A DNA stretch of 16,704 nt from Butyrivibrio sp. (GCF_015056685.1 NZ_SVFW01000069.1:1-16704); one strand, 5' to 3'. Numbered from the stretch's first letter, positions 1 through 7,685 are shown. The notes: generated from the sequence alone by a model not told the origin. A program made the numbers and translations.

Positions 1-27
1 CAAATGGGAAGCCCTTTTTTTATGTCC

Positions 28-1371
28 TTAATGTCCTCTTTCCAAATTTGCAAACTTGGTATACTGAGGAAGCCAAAGCAGCTCAACTGTGCCGATTGGG
101 CCGTGACGCTGTTTTGCAATAATGATCTCTGCAATACCTTTTTTCTCTGTGTCTTTATTGTAATAGTCATCTCTGTAGATGAACATTACCATATCCGCAT
201 CCTGCTCGATGGCTCCGGACTCTCGAAGGTCTGAAAGCATGGGTCTGTGGTCAGGCCTTTGCTCAACTGCTCGGGAGAGCTGTGAAAGAGCTATGACAGG
301 GACATTGAGCTCTCTGGCAAGAGCCTTGAGAGATCTTGAAATCTCTGAAATCTCCTGCTGTCTTGATTCAGCGCTTCTTCCTGTTCCACCTGACATAAGC
401 TGCAAGTAGTCGATCATGATAACCTGAAGATCGAACTCCATCTTATATTTACGGCACTTGGACCTGAGCTCCTGGATTGAAATGCTCGGCGTGTCGTCAA
501 TTATCAGTTTTGAAGATCCGATGACATCGGCACTCTCAATAAGTTTTTCCCAATCCATATCTGACATATTACCGGTTCTGATATGCTGAGAATCTACGTG
601 TGATTCCATGGAAAGGAGACGGTTAACGAACTGCTCCTTTGACATTTCCAGTGAAAACATGGCAACGCACTTGTTGTCATGAAAGGCCATGTGTTCAGCT
701 ATGTTAAGAACGAAGGCTGTTTTACCCATGGCAGGTCTGGCTGCAATGAGGATAAGGTCAGAAGGCTGGAAACCTGCCGTGTTGTAGTCAAGGTCTGTAA
801 AGCCTGTAGCGTGACCTGTAACATTGCCCTTCATCTTGCTGGCAATTTCTATTCTGTTAAGGGCATTCATTACAACCTGATCGATTGAAACGAAGTCGCC
901 TGTATTGCGCTTTTGTGTGATCTGGAAAACATTCTTTTCAACGTCATTGAGGATGCCTTCCATGTTCTCACCGCCCGCATAGCAGTTGTTGATAGTCTCT
1001 TCACTTACGTGGATAAGTTTACGGAGTGTAGACTTATCTGCAACTATCTGCGCATAGTATTTAACGTTTGCAGAGGTAGGTACCGCAGAAACAAGCTCGC
1101 CGATGTATTCAACACTGCTCACATTCGGCGGAACATTTTTTTCACGGAGACGGTTCTGAAGTGTTACAACGTCAACCGCGCTGCCTTCTCTATTCAGTTC
1201 AACCATGGTCTCAAAGATCGTTCCCAGCTGCCTGTTATAGAAATCATCTGCTGTCACGATCTCTGCTGCTATTTCTATAGCATCTTTATCCATGAGCATC
1301 GCACCAACTACAGACTGTTCTGCTTCCAGACTGTTAGGTGCGACACGTTTTAACAGTGTCTCATCAGCCAT
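28..1371 (-). CDS. dnaB: Replicative DNA helicase DnaB
   Basis: This is the hexameric helicase that unwinds DNA at the replication fork and loads primase. The 447-residue protein has the usual length for Firmicutes. The N-terminal primase-interacting domain covers about residues 10-110 and a linker follows. The RecA-like motor domain starts near 180: Walker A ARPAMGKT at 211-218, catalytic Glu in FSLEM (E242), Walker B VIMIDYLQL at 317-325, and the arginine-finger motif QRHGPIG at 421-427. The start is ATG at 1371, one base after the rplI stop, so the two are translated as an operon and ribosomes may be handed over. No intein and no frameshift is seen. The call is secure. Bases 1-27 after the stop are too short to judge; an A-run followed by GGGCTTCCC on the minus strand could be the left arm of a terminator cut by the window edge. 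Confidence 0.98.
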   Translation of the reverse strand: MADETLLKRVAPNSLEAEQSVVGAMLMDKDAIEIAAEIVTADDFYNRQLGTIFETMVELNREGSAVDVVTLQNRLREKNVPPNVSSVEYIGELVSAVPTSANVKYYAQIVADKSTLRKLIHVSEETINNCYAGGENMEGILNDVEKNVFQITQKRNTGDFVSIDQVVMNALNRIEIASKMKGNVTGHATGFTDLDYNTAGFQPSDLILIAARPAMGKTAFVLNIAEHMAFHDNKCVAMFSLEMSKEQFVNRLLSMESHVDSQHIRTGNMSDMDWEKLIESADVIGSSKLIIDDTPSISIQELRSKCRKYKMEFDLQVIMIDYLQLMSGGTGRSAESRQQEISEISRSLKALARELNVPVIALSQLSRAVEQRPDHRPMLSDLRESGAIEQDADMVMFIYRDDYYNKDTEKKGIAEIIIAKQRHGPIGTVELLWLPQYTKFANLERGH

Positions 1372-1372
1372 T

Positions 1373-1819
1373 TTACTGTTCCTTTACGTTAACCTTTAAT
1401 GTGGTTGTAACCTGTGGATGGAGTTTTACAGGAATCTCGTATGTACCAAAAGCCTTGATAGGTTCAGGCATCTGAAGTTTCTTTTTATCAATATCAAATC
1501 CAAACTGCTGCTTGGCTGCTGTAACTATTTCTTTTGAAGAAACGGATCCGAATACTCTTCCGCCCTCTCCGGCCTTCATTGTAAGCTGAACTGTTTCCTT
1601 GCTGATCCTCTCGCCATAAGCCTGAGCTTCCTCGAGAGCGTGCTGAGCATTGATGGAATCTCTTTTCTGCTGATTCTTAAGCTCATTTAAGTTTTTCTGA
1701 GTAGCTTCTACTCCAAGATTTTTAGGAAGTACGAAGTTTCTGGCATAGCCATCACTTACCTTTACAATCTGTCCTTTTTTTCCAAGAGACTTAACGTCTT
1801 CTAATAGAATAACCTGCAT
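1373..1819 (-). CDS. rplI: 50S ribosomal protein L9
   Basis: L9 is a two-domain protein of the large ribosomal subunit that binds 23S rRNA near the L1 stalk and helps keep the reading frame. The 148 residues match the family length. The N-terminal RNA-binding domain carries the signature G-x2-G-x4-V-x2-GYARN-x-LP at about residues 13-35. A long charged connecting helix follows (about 42-75), then the C-terminal domain with GGRVFGSVSSKEI near 86-98. The ATG at 1819 lies three bases after the gdpP stop, and the GGAGAA ribosome site is inside the end of gdpP. The gdpP-rplI-dnaB order is the standard arrangement in Firmicutes. Nothing is unusual. Confidence 0.98.
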   Translation of the reverse strand: MQVILLEDVKSLGKKGQIVKVSDGYARNFVLPKNLGVEATQKNLNELKNQQKRDSINAQHALEEAQAYGERISKETVQLTMKAGEGGRVFGSVSSKEIVTAAKQQFGFDIDKKKLQMPEPIKAFGTYEIPVKLHPQVTTTLKVNVKEQ

Positions 1820-1822
1820 CTG

Positions 1823-3874
1823 TTATAGTTCTCCTTCGTCTATCATTTTATCTATTGTATTCTTAACAACAACCACTGCCTCTGCCGCGGATACGCCTTC
1901 CATCTGGCATCCCGCTGAGCTCATGTGGCCGCCGCCTCCAAGCTTCTCCATGACTACCTGGACATTGACTTCATCAATTGATCTGGCGCTTACATAAACC
2001 TGGTTCTGATACTCGGTACAAACAAAGCTTGCCCTGACTCCCTTGATATTAAGAAGTTCGTTGGCAGCCTGAGCCCCGATAATGGTCGGGCTCTGAATGT
2101 CGTCGTTGATAAGCACTGAAATAGCATATCTTCCGCGGTAAACCTCGGCCTGACTTACGGCATCAGCCTTGGCTTTATACTCATTGGCATCCTCTCTAAA
2201 GAGCTTTCTTACTCTTGTCACATCTGCGCCGTTTCTCCTAAGGAAAGCAGCGGCCTCAAATGTGCGGACACCTGTCTTATTCATAAAGTTATTGGTGTCG
2301 ACAATCATACCGGAATAAAGAGAATCTGCCTCTTCGTTCTTTATCTTTACGTTTTCACCGATGTACTGCAGGATCTCTGAAACCATCTCGCAGGCTGATG
2401 AAGCATAGGGCTCAACATATGAAAGTGTGGCGTTCTCTATGATCTCAGTTCCCTGTCTGTGGTGATCAAGGACCACGATTGTCTTACAGAATCTCAAAAG
2501 CTCAGGGCACTCTGTAATACTGGGCTTATTAACATCAACTACAACCAGAACGGTGTTATTGCCCGCAATGTCTATAGCCTGCTGATTGTTGATGATCATG
2601 TCATCTTCATAGTCCGGATTGTTCTTAAACAGGTCAACCAAAGGCTGCATGGATGTGGTCACATCATTAAGCACGATATGGCACTTTCTGTCCAATGTCT
2701 TGGCAATCCTGTAAATACCAACAGATGAGCCAAAGCTGTCAACGTCACCGATCCTATGACCCATAACGATAACGGAGTCCTTACCGGAGATGATCTCTCG
2801 GAGGGCATGGGCCTTAACTCTGGCCTTAACCCTGGTACTCTTTTCAATCTGCTGGCTCTTTCCACCATAGTAAGAGATGTTATCCGCACTCTTAACAACC
2901 GCCTGATCACCGCCTCGTCCAAGAGCCAGATCGATGGCATTCCTTGCAAATTCGTAGTTCTGCGCATAAGACAATCCGTTAAGTCCTATACCGATGCTGA
3001 GAGTAACCGCCATCTCATTGCCGATGTTAACTGTCTTAACATCCTCTAAGAGGTCAAATCTCTGCTCCTTAAGCATCTCGCATGATTTTTTAGGCATTAC
3101 TATGAAGTATTTGTCTTTCTCTATCTTTTTTGCAATACCATTGCAGGACGCAATGTACTTGTTTATCTTTCTATCGATAAGAGCTGTCAAAAGAGATCTT
3201 CTTACTTCCTCGACACTATCAAGGGCCTCCTCGTAGTTATCGAGGTAGATAAGGCCTGCTGCCAGTGACTGGTTGTCAACTTCCTGAATAGCCAGCTTCA
3301 ATGCTGTCTCATCGAACATGTAAATAGCAATAAGGCTTCCCTCATAGTTTTTGGCATCGATGATATCACTGTTGTCCGCCATCTCCTTAAGGGAAATTCT
3401 CTTCATCTTTATAGTGTAGTTACTGTTTTCATACTCTATTTCATAGGAAACTTCGTCGTATCCTGCAGGGAATTTATCCTGAGTAATACTTGGGAAAAGA
3501 GCTGTGATATTCTTCCTGAATCCCTTATCCTGATGAACTATTCTCTCAAAAGCTATGTTGGACCAGACAACTTTTCCTGAATCATCTAGAACTGCATGAG
3601 CAAGGTCCAGCTCTCTTAAAAGCTTTTTCTGGATCTGTCCGTACTGCGTAGCAAAGCTCACAAGCTCATTCATAATGATGGGCTTGTTGTAGAAATTCAG
3701 ATAAATAACCGCCACAAAATAAAGGCCTGTAAATGCAAGGAGTATCAGTCCTGCCGTGAAATCCACGGTAAACACACCGATGTTTACCACAAGAAGCAGA
3801 AATCCAAGAAATGTAAAGACACTAAGATATGTTTTTAACTTACCTTTTAACTTAATTCTATTCTTATTAGACAT
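1823..3874 (-). CDS. gdpP: Membrane cyclic-di-AMP phosphodiesterase GdpP (YybT/DHH family)
   Basis: GdpP hydrolyses cyclic-di-AMP to linear pApA and so controls potassium, turgor and cell-wall stress responses. The 683 residues show the full family layout. Two membrane helices lie at about 14-33 and 40-60, then a PAS-like domain (about 85-190) and a degenerate GGDEF domain (about 200-325, with only SIGIGLNG and GRGGD-like traces of the catalytic loop). The catalytic DHH domain has GHRIGDVDS at 372-380, D447 in VVVDVN, DHH at 470-472 and D526 in MIVDTNN. The DHHA1 domain has GGGGH at 646-650. The N-terminus is cytoplasmic-membrane anchored. The ATG at 3874 has a strong GGGGAAGAGG ribosome site and its own promoter. 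It heads the operon with rplI and dnaB. All metal-binding aspartates and histidines that can be seen are present, so activity is expected. Confidence 0.95.
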   Translation of the reverse strand: MSNKNRIKLKGKLKTYLSVFTFLGFLLLVVNIGVFTVDFTAGLILLAFTGLYFVAVIYLNFYNKPIIMNELVSFATQYGQIQKKLLRELDLAHAVLDDSGKVVWSNIAFERIVHQDKGFRKNITALFPSITQDKFPAGYDEVSYEIEYENSNYTIKMKRISLKEMADNSDIIDAKNYEGSLIAIYMFDETALKLAIQEVDNQSLAAGLIYLDNYEEALDSVEEVRRSLLTALIDRKINKYIASCNGIAKKIEKDKYFIVMPKKSCEMLKEQRFDLLEDVKTVNIGNEMAVTLSIGIGLNGLSYAQNYEFARNAIDLALGRGGDQAVVKSADNISYYGGKSQQIEKSTRVKARVKAHALREIISGKDSVIVMGHRIGDVDSFGSSVGIYRIAKTLDRKCHIVLNDVTTSMQPLVDLFKNNPDYEDDMIINNQQAIDIAGNNTVLVVVDVNKPSITECPELLRFCKTIVVLDHHRQGTEIIENATLSYVEPYASSACEMVSEILQYIGENVKIKNEEADSLYSGMIVDTNNFMNKTGVRTFEAAAFLRRNGADVTRVRKLFREDANEYKAKADAVSQAEVYRGRYAISVLINDDIQSPTIIGAQAANELLNIKGVRASFVCTEYQNQVYVSARSIDEVNVQVVMEKLGGGGHMSSAGCQMEGVSAAEAVVVVKNTIDKMIDEGEL

Positions 3875-3916
3875 ATAATTGTCCTCTTCCCCAACTTTAT
3901 GGCCATTCTCCCCATT

Positions 3917-3925
3917 AGTATACCA
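3917..3925 (-). promoter_or_regulatory. Extended -10 promoter for gdpP-rplI-dnaB
   Basis: On the minus strand the bases TGGTATACT form an extended -10 element (TATACT at 3922-3917, TGG just upstream) about 43 bases before the gdpP start. No good -35 hexamer is found at the usual distance, which is common for extended -10 promoters. It lies just after the terminator of the preceding gene, where an operon promoter is expected. Transcription start is not proven. Confidence 0.5.
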
Positions 3926-3951
3926 TATTCTATAGGATTGGGGGTAATAAA

Positions 3952-3978
3952 GAAAAGGTGCTTATTTAGCACCTTTTC
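3952..3978 (-). terminator. Rho-independent terminator of the sugar transferase gene
   Basis: GAAAAGGTGCT (3952-3962) and AGCACCTTTTC (3968-3978) are perfect 11-bp inverted repeats around a 5-base loop. On the minus strand the stem ends in TTTTC followed by TTTATT. The stop codon of the sugar transferase (3964-3962) is inside the hairpin, so the last codons double as the left arm of the stem. It separates this gene from the gdpP operon. Confidence 0.8.
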
Positions 3979-5392
3979 CGAATAATACTACCAGCGCTGT
4001 CTGCGCCAAAATTTTAAAATCTTCCAGTAGATTCCAGTTATCAATATACTTAAGATCAAGCCTGACCACTTCGTCGAAGTCCTCGATATCACTTCGGCCA
4101 CTTATCTGCCAAAGGCCGGTAAGTCCCGGTGTCATGGAGATTCTTCTTCTGTAGTGCTCGTTGTACTGCTCAAACTCTGCTTCTGTGGGTGGTCTTGTCC
4201 CCACAAGGCTCATATCGCCCTTTAAGACATTTAAGAACTGCGGGAATTCATCAAGGCTCGTCTTTCTGATAAAGGCTCCAACCTTTGTTATTCTCGGGTC
4301 ATTTTTCATCTTGAACATGAGACCTGACATCTCATTCTGATCCATCAGCTCTTTCTTGCGCTCTTCAGCATCGATGTACATGGATCTGAATTTATAGATT
4401 TTGAATCTTCTGCCGTTTTTACCTATTCTGGTCTGGGAAAAGAAAACCGGCCCCGGAGAGTCAAGCTTAATAGCAGGAGCAAGGAAAAGAGTTATGATTC
4501 CGGTAAGTACCAGTCCCACAAGGCCTCCCAGTATATCCACAAGTCTTTTTACCCAGAGCCATCTGTAGCTGTCCTTAGCCATGGTGTAGGTGATAACTGA
4601 GTAGCCATTATAGTCGCCGACCTTGGCTGTTCCCATTCCTCCATCCGGAAGTTCCAGATTGTAATGCACTGTAACGCCCATCTCTTCAAAGCCCATGATA
4701 ATGTCCTGCATGTCTTTCTGAGGGATGTTGGGCGTATTGATGAACACTTCATCAAAAGGATCTGTGATAAGTCTTCCCGTAAGATTGTCTATTCCTTCAT
4801 GGATGTGAACACCGTCGATGTACCATTTAGGATCCTTTGAGTCGGTATCTCTTTTGTCTGTGCAATAGGCTCTTATGACCTTGTACCCAAGGTTCATGTT
4901 CTCCTTGGTAAATCTCCTGATCGTCTCTTCCATGAGGTTTCGCTCAGCCACCACGACTACTCTGACCGCATTAGCTTCATTGGACAGGTACATCTTGAAA
5001 TAAGTTTTGAAAAGAACTCTCACAACAAACATAGAGAGAATGACCATCCAAAGGAAATTGGAGATCACAAAACGTGACAAAATATCAGACCATTTCAGGA
5101 AATAAACTATAACAAGTGTAATTATCAGCATCATGGAGTTAAACCTGATAACCGCCATGAGCTCTAATAAACTTCCTCTTGTAATGTAATCTTTGTTTGA
5201 ATCCCACAAAAAGGCATGAACAGTGCAGATCAGCAACATGATAATACAAACCATGTAGTGCAGCGTCTTGTCTCCCCAGTCATTATTGCTGCTGTACCTT
5301 ATGTGCGTCGCCATCAGGTAACTCAGTATTATGCATATTACATCAATTCCCCATAAAAAATGTGTCTGTAATACCTGATATTTTTTGTTCAT
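3962..5392 (-). CDS. Initiating polyprenyl-phosphate sugar phosphotransferase (WbaP/CpsE-like)
   Basis: Enzymes of this family move a sugar-1-phosphate from a nucleotide sugar to undecaprenyl phosphate, the first step of capsule, exopolysaccharide or O-unit synthesis on the inner face of the membrane. From the chosen start the protein has 476 residues. Four N-terminal membrane helices lie at about 13-28, 47-63, 87-99 and 113-129. A Rossmann-like central domain follows, then a fifth membrane segment (about 288-308) and the catalytic domain with KFRSM (334-338), the DE pair at 381-382, GTRP (398-401) and GLWQISGR near 426. The start is ATG at 5392 (MNKKYQVL), not the upstream ATG at 5452, because AAGGGGAAG lies 10 bases before it. 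The sugar cannot be read from the sequence. It ends in its own terminator and stands apart from the polysaccharide cluster, separated by mobile-element debris, but most likely primes the same glycan. Confidence 0.92.
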   Translation of the reverse strand: MNKKYQVLQTHFLWGIDVICIILSYLMATHIRYSSNNDWGDKTLHYMVCIIMLLICTVHAFLWDSNKDYITRGSLLELMAVIRFNSMMLIITLVIVYFLKWSDILSRFVISNFLWMVILSMFVVRVLFKTYFKMYLSNEANAVRVVVVAERNLMEETIRRFTKENMNLGYKVIRAYCTDKRDTDSKDPKWYIDGVHIHEGIDNLTGRLITDPFDEVFINTPNIPQKDMQDIIMGFEEMGVTVHYNLELPDGGMGTAKVGDYNGYSVITYTMAKDSYRWLWVKRLVDILGGLVGLVLTGIITLFLAPAIKLDSPGPVFFSQTRIGKNGRRFKIYKFRSMYIDAEERKKELMDQNEMSGLMFKMKNDPRITKVGAFIRKTSLDEFPQFLNVLKGDMSLVGTRPPTEAEFEQYNEHYRRRISMTPGLTGLWQISGRSDIEDFDEVVRLDLKYIDNWNLLEDFKILAQTALVVLFGKGAK

Positions 5393-5399
5393 ACACACT

Positions 5400-5407
5400 C
5401 TTCCCCT
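5400..5407 (-). promoter_or_regulatory. Ribosome binding site deciding the sugar transferase start
   Basis: Minus-strand AGGGGAAG lies about 10 bases before ATG at 5392. No comparable site precedes the in-frame ATG at 5452, which would add 20 residues of basic sequence without family similarity. A loose TTGAAA at 5452-5447 and AT-rich TATTAT/TATATA further down may belong to the promoter, but the spacing is poor and I do not call it. Confidence 0.6.
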
Positions 5408-5453
5408 TTTAAATCTATATAATAATCTTATGTGAATCTTAAGAATTTTCAAT

Positions 5454-6056
5454 GGTAAATCTTATCTTCCCAAAAGGCTTAGATACTACAACACCCTCTC
5501 AGATAGCAGGCTTCTGGAATCTGGCAAGAGTTATGATACTCTCCCAAACTTTATATCAGTAACTATTCTATCTTATGATCCATTCAATGCCGGTGATATT
5601 TACTATGAAACCAAGTCAGTCTTGAAGACTCATCCAAACATTCCCTATGAGGACGGAATCACTCATATCTATCTTTATTGCAACGGCAAGATCAACGATG
5701 ACCTAGATGCATCACATGGTAAAAGACTTATGGAAGTGCTAAAATATATCGTATCAGGAGAGAAAATCTCTTCTGAAAACCAACAAGTTAATGACCTCGA
5801 AAAAGTTGTTTCTAAAATCAAGAAAAGACCGGAGGTAACCAAAAAATATATGCAACAATGGGATAGAGAACGCCATTTAGTTATGGATACCAAAAAGGAT
5901 GATGCAATATCAGCCATCATTTTCAACAGAAAGCATGGCATCTCTGATGAAGAAACTAAAGCTTACATTATCAACGAGCTTGGACTTTCAGAATCATGTG
6001 CTGATGAGCTCTTCGCACAAGTAGATGCTGAAGCAGTAGGACCAAATACTAAATAG
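5454..6056 (+). pseudogene. Remnant of PD-(D/E)XK nuclease-family transposase (Rpn type), C-terminal half
   Basis: The plus-strand frame is open from 5436 to a TAG at 6054-6056 (stop at 5433 upstream). Read without needing a start codon it gives LPKRLRYYNTLSDSRLLESG, then LPNFISVTILSYDPF, ITHIYLYCNGK and a charged tail with KIKKRPEVTKKYMQQWDRE. This is the pattern of the second half of Rpn/PDDEXK_2 recombination-promoting nucleases (R-x-Y-Y-x-S-x-x-D, then DPF, then the FLN-x-KG-like strand). The catalytic N-terminal part (D...E-x-K) and a start codon are missing, cut off about 60 bases from the sugar transferase start. The first possible start, a TTG at 5622, is inside the domain and has no ribosome site, so this is a pseudogene and not a 144-residue gene. 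Its stop codon appears to be supplied by the intron end that abuts it. These elements are usually present in many copies in Lachnospiraceae. Confidence 0.75.
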
Positions 6057-6123
6057 AGTAGAAAGCGGTGACTAACCGCCGACCTCTCGTAGCACCGTAC
6101 ACACCGTTCGGTATACGGCACTT
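6053..6123 (-). ncRNA. Group II intron domains V and VI
   Basis: Read on the minus strand, domain V is at about 6123-6090: AGTGCCGTATACC and GGTGTGTACGGTGCT pair around the GAAC loop, with the family's bulge on the 3' side. The linker CGAGAGGTC follows. Domain VI is the hairpin GCGGT (6079-6075), loop TAGTC, ACCGC (6069-6065), whose A near the loop would be the branch point. The tail runs TTTCTACTCTAT to 6053. The fold is well kept although the protein is broken. The position of the usual AGC or CGC catalytic triad reads TGC here by my alignment, which may mark decay. Confidence 0.68.
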
Positions 6124-6126
6124 TCA

Positions 6127-6764
6127 CTAGTTGATGTGCACGAACTGATAAACAATGGCAAAATCATAGAAGCCACTGTTTATCAGTCTTTTTTGATAGA
6201 GAACAATTAACTGTGCCCGTGCCAGACATAACCCAATAGCACCTACGACTATTAGCCGCCATATGTGCATAGTATACCGGAATGCCCAGTCTAATAAGAT
6301 TTTTCCTCTTTGTTCTTGGTTCCTTCCATTGTTTCCATATGCACATACGTAATCTGTGATAGAGCCATCCGTTGATATCATCGACGTTGCTCTTCATGCT
6401 TGCTATACCGTAGTAGTTAAGCCATCCTCTAGCATATACCTTGATTTTCTCAAGGCTCGGCTTGATGGAATACACAGACTTACGGTAATATAAATCTTTC
6501 AGTTTTGACTTGAACTTCTTCCATGCTTTGCATGAACTCTGCCCAAAATGCCACTTCCGTTCCTTCCCAATGAAAAGCCAAGGAATTTAATATTTCGGAT
6601 AGCAAACACGCTGACAGTACGACTTTTCTCTCGGTTGACTGTTAACTTCAGTTTCTCTTCGAGATATCTGGTACTGCTTTCCAAGAGCCTTTCTAATGCA
6701 CTTTTGTTTTTCACATGTAGAACAATGTCATCTACATATCTTATACATGGTACATGACTGCAAT
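6127..6764 (-). pseudogene. Group II intron reverse transcriptase/maturase, truncated and twice frameshifted
   Basis: The intact family protein is a reverse transcriptase plus maturase that splices and mobilises its intron. What remains starts at about VPCIRYVDDIVL, with the catalytic YVDD motif, then RYLEEKLKLTVNREKS and FLGFSLG. At about 6525 one base is missing: the frame moves from RVHAK to WKKFKSKLKDL. The maturase (X) domain follows with ARGWLNYYGIASMKS and RLRMCIWKQWKEPRTK, then RLGIP. At the T-run 6189-6194 another single-base loss moves the frame to KRLINSGFYDF, and the protein ends QFVHIN at 6127. About 300 N-terminal residues, with the first reverse-transcriptase motifs, are missing. 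The first ATG in this frame (6867) overlaps the stop of the dehydrogenase gene by chance. There is no doubt that the gene is dead; the upper boundary is uncertain by tens of bases. Confidence 0.85.
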
Positions 6765-6796
6765 GAATCCACAGATGATCTATGTGGTATTTAGGA

Positions 6797-6833
6797 TTCA
6801 ATGATGCAACTTTGTATATTTCAATTATGCAAC
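6797..6833. repeat. 14-bp direct repeat, 23-bp period, in unassigned junction
   Basis: TTCAATGATGCAAC (6797-6810) and TTCAATTATGCAAC (6820-6833) differ at one base. They lie in the roughly 100 bp between the dehydrogenase stop (6864) and the reverse transcriptase remnant, a stretch where I recognise nothing else. It could be a scar of the rearrangement, a protein-binding site, or chance in AT-rich DNA. Confidence 0.45.
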
Positions 6834-6863
6834 AAAGAGTACATAGTCTTTTATTATCAGGAA

Positions 6864-7673
6864 TCATTTATCAGTACAGATTGTCCCAGATCCACCTGAA
6901 ATATAATATGTATCTCCGACTATCATGTTTCCAGCATCACTTATCATAATTATTGCAAGGTTTGCTATCTCTTCTGGTGTGGACATCCTCCCGGACGGGT
7001 TACATTCCCATTTTATATCAATGTCAGATTCACGATTTAACATTTTAGTTGCGACAGGTCCCGGTGCTATGCTATTGACGACAATTCCATGACTAATCAG
7101 TTTATCAGCAAAGCCTAACGTTAGTGATTTAACTGCAGCTTTAGATATCTCATAGGGAGTCCACCCCGGCTTTGCACTTGATGCAGAGCCAATAGTTAGA
7201 ATATGTCCATGTCTTTTATTGCTTATCAGGTAATTAGAAAACGCTTGACATATAAAATACATTCCCTTTAAATTTACATTCATAACAGAATCAAATGTTT
7301 CTTCTGTTACTGAGCCAAAAGCATCCGCTCCATGAATCCCCGCCGAATACACCAAGATATCCAATGGCCCATAAATCCTTACAATCTCTTCTAGATTTTG
7401 ATCGATCGTATCAATTCTGTTAACATCCAACATGTATATATCACAGTTTATTCTTGATGATATTTCTTGCAAAGTTTGATTTTTGGTTCCTGTTACTATC
7501 ACAGATGCGCCACTCTTTATACACTTTTCAGCAATCGCTGATCCTATACCACCACTACCGCCTACAATTAGCACTCTTTTCCCTGATAAAATACTATCAG
7601 AGGTTACCACAACTTTTTCAGGAACAATTATAGTTTTTTGAATTTTATTTTTTAAATAACTCTTTATGGACAT
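6864..7673 (-). CDS. Short-chain dehydrogenase/reductase of the polysaccharide cluster
   Basis: This is a classical NAD(P)-dependent oxidoreductase of 269 residues, cytoplasmic. The Rossmann nucleotide motif GGSGGIG is at 38-44, YSAG (standing for NNAG) at 109-112, N134 in NVNLKG, catalytic Ser in GSASS (162-166), and Tyr174/Lys178 in YEISK. APGPVATKM follows at 203-211. The C-terminus GDTYYISGGSG is complete. The first 30 residues precede the usual start of the fold and are basic; the ATG at 7673 is still the only sensible start, with GGTGA a few bases before it and 12 bases after the MenD-like stop. It is the last gene of the cluster, right behind the MenD-like gene, so it probably reduces the product of that enzyme or a related keto sugar. 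The substrate is not known. No terminator is seen after it. Confidence 0.88.
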   Translation of the reverse strand: MSIKSYLKNKIQKTIIVPEKVVVTSDSILSGKRVLIVGGSGGIGSAIAEKCIKSGASVIVTGTKNQTLQEISSRINCDIYMLDVNRIDTIDQNLEEIVRIYGPLDILVYSAGIHGADAFGSVTEETFDSVMNVNLKGMYFICQAFSNYLISNKRHGHILTIGSASSAKPGWTPYEISKAAVKSLTLGFADKLISHGIVVNSIAPGPVATKMLNRESDIDIKWECNPSGRMSTPEEIANLAIIMISDAGNMIVGDTYYISGGSGTICTDK

Positions 7674-7685
7674 ACAATCACCATA

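Larger units (their letters stand above)
6053..6764 (-). mobile_element. 3' part of a group II intron, inactive remnant
   Basis: The element consists of the end of the intron-encoded protein plus domains V and VI. The 3' terminus is placed at 6053 because the minus strand there ends TACTCTAT, close to the common bacterial intron end CTACTCGAT. The 5' ribozyme domains I-III and most of the reverse transcriptase are absent from the window. The intron entered the tail of the Rpn-type gene in antisense orientation. The upper limit (about 6,764) is where similarity to the reverse transcriptase fades. Confidence 0.7.

Noticed and set aside
913..1353. Plus-strand open frame of 146 codons inside dnaB
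   Set aside because: It lies wholly antisense to a well-conserved helicase gene and shows no recognisable motif; it is a shadow frame.
2744..2772. GHRIGDVDS in GdpP as an unusual change from the common GH-x-NPD-x-D motif
   Set aside because: The metal-binding His and Asp residues are intact, and this variant is, as I recall, common in clostridial GdpP proteins.
2659..2967. Minus-strand 102-codon frame inside gdpP
   Set aside because: It overlaps the DHH-GGDEF coding region in another frame, and the real frame has full family motifs.
6064..6080. Stand-alone terminator for the transposase remnant on the plus strand
   Set aside because: The hairpin is better explained as intron domain VI and no T-run follows on the plus strand.
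6127..6764. Retron or diversity-generating reverse transcriptase
   Set aside because: The maturase domain (RLRMCIWKQWK) and the domain V/VI RNA right after it identify a group II intron; no template or variable repeats are seen.
6499..6867. A separate 122-codon gene overlapping the dehydrogenase stop as ATGA
   Set aside because: The overlap imitates coupled genes, but the encoded sequence is a reverse transcriptase fragment that becomes similar to the family only after about 40 residues and breaks at a frameshift.
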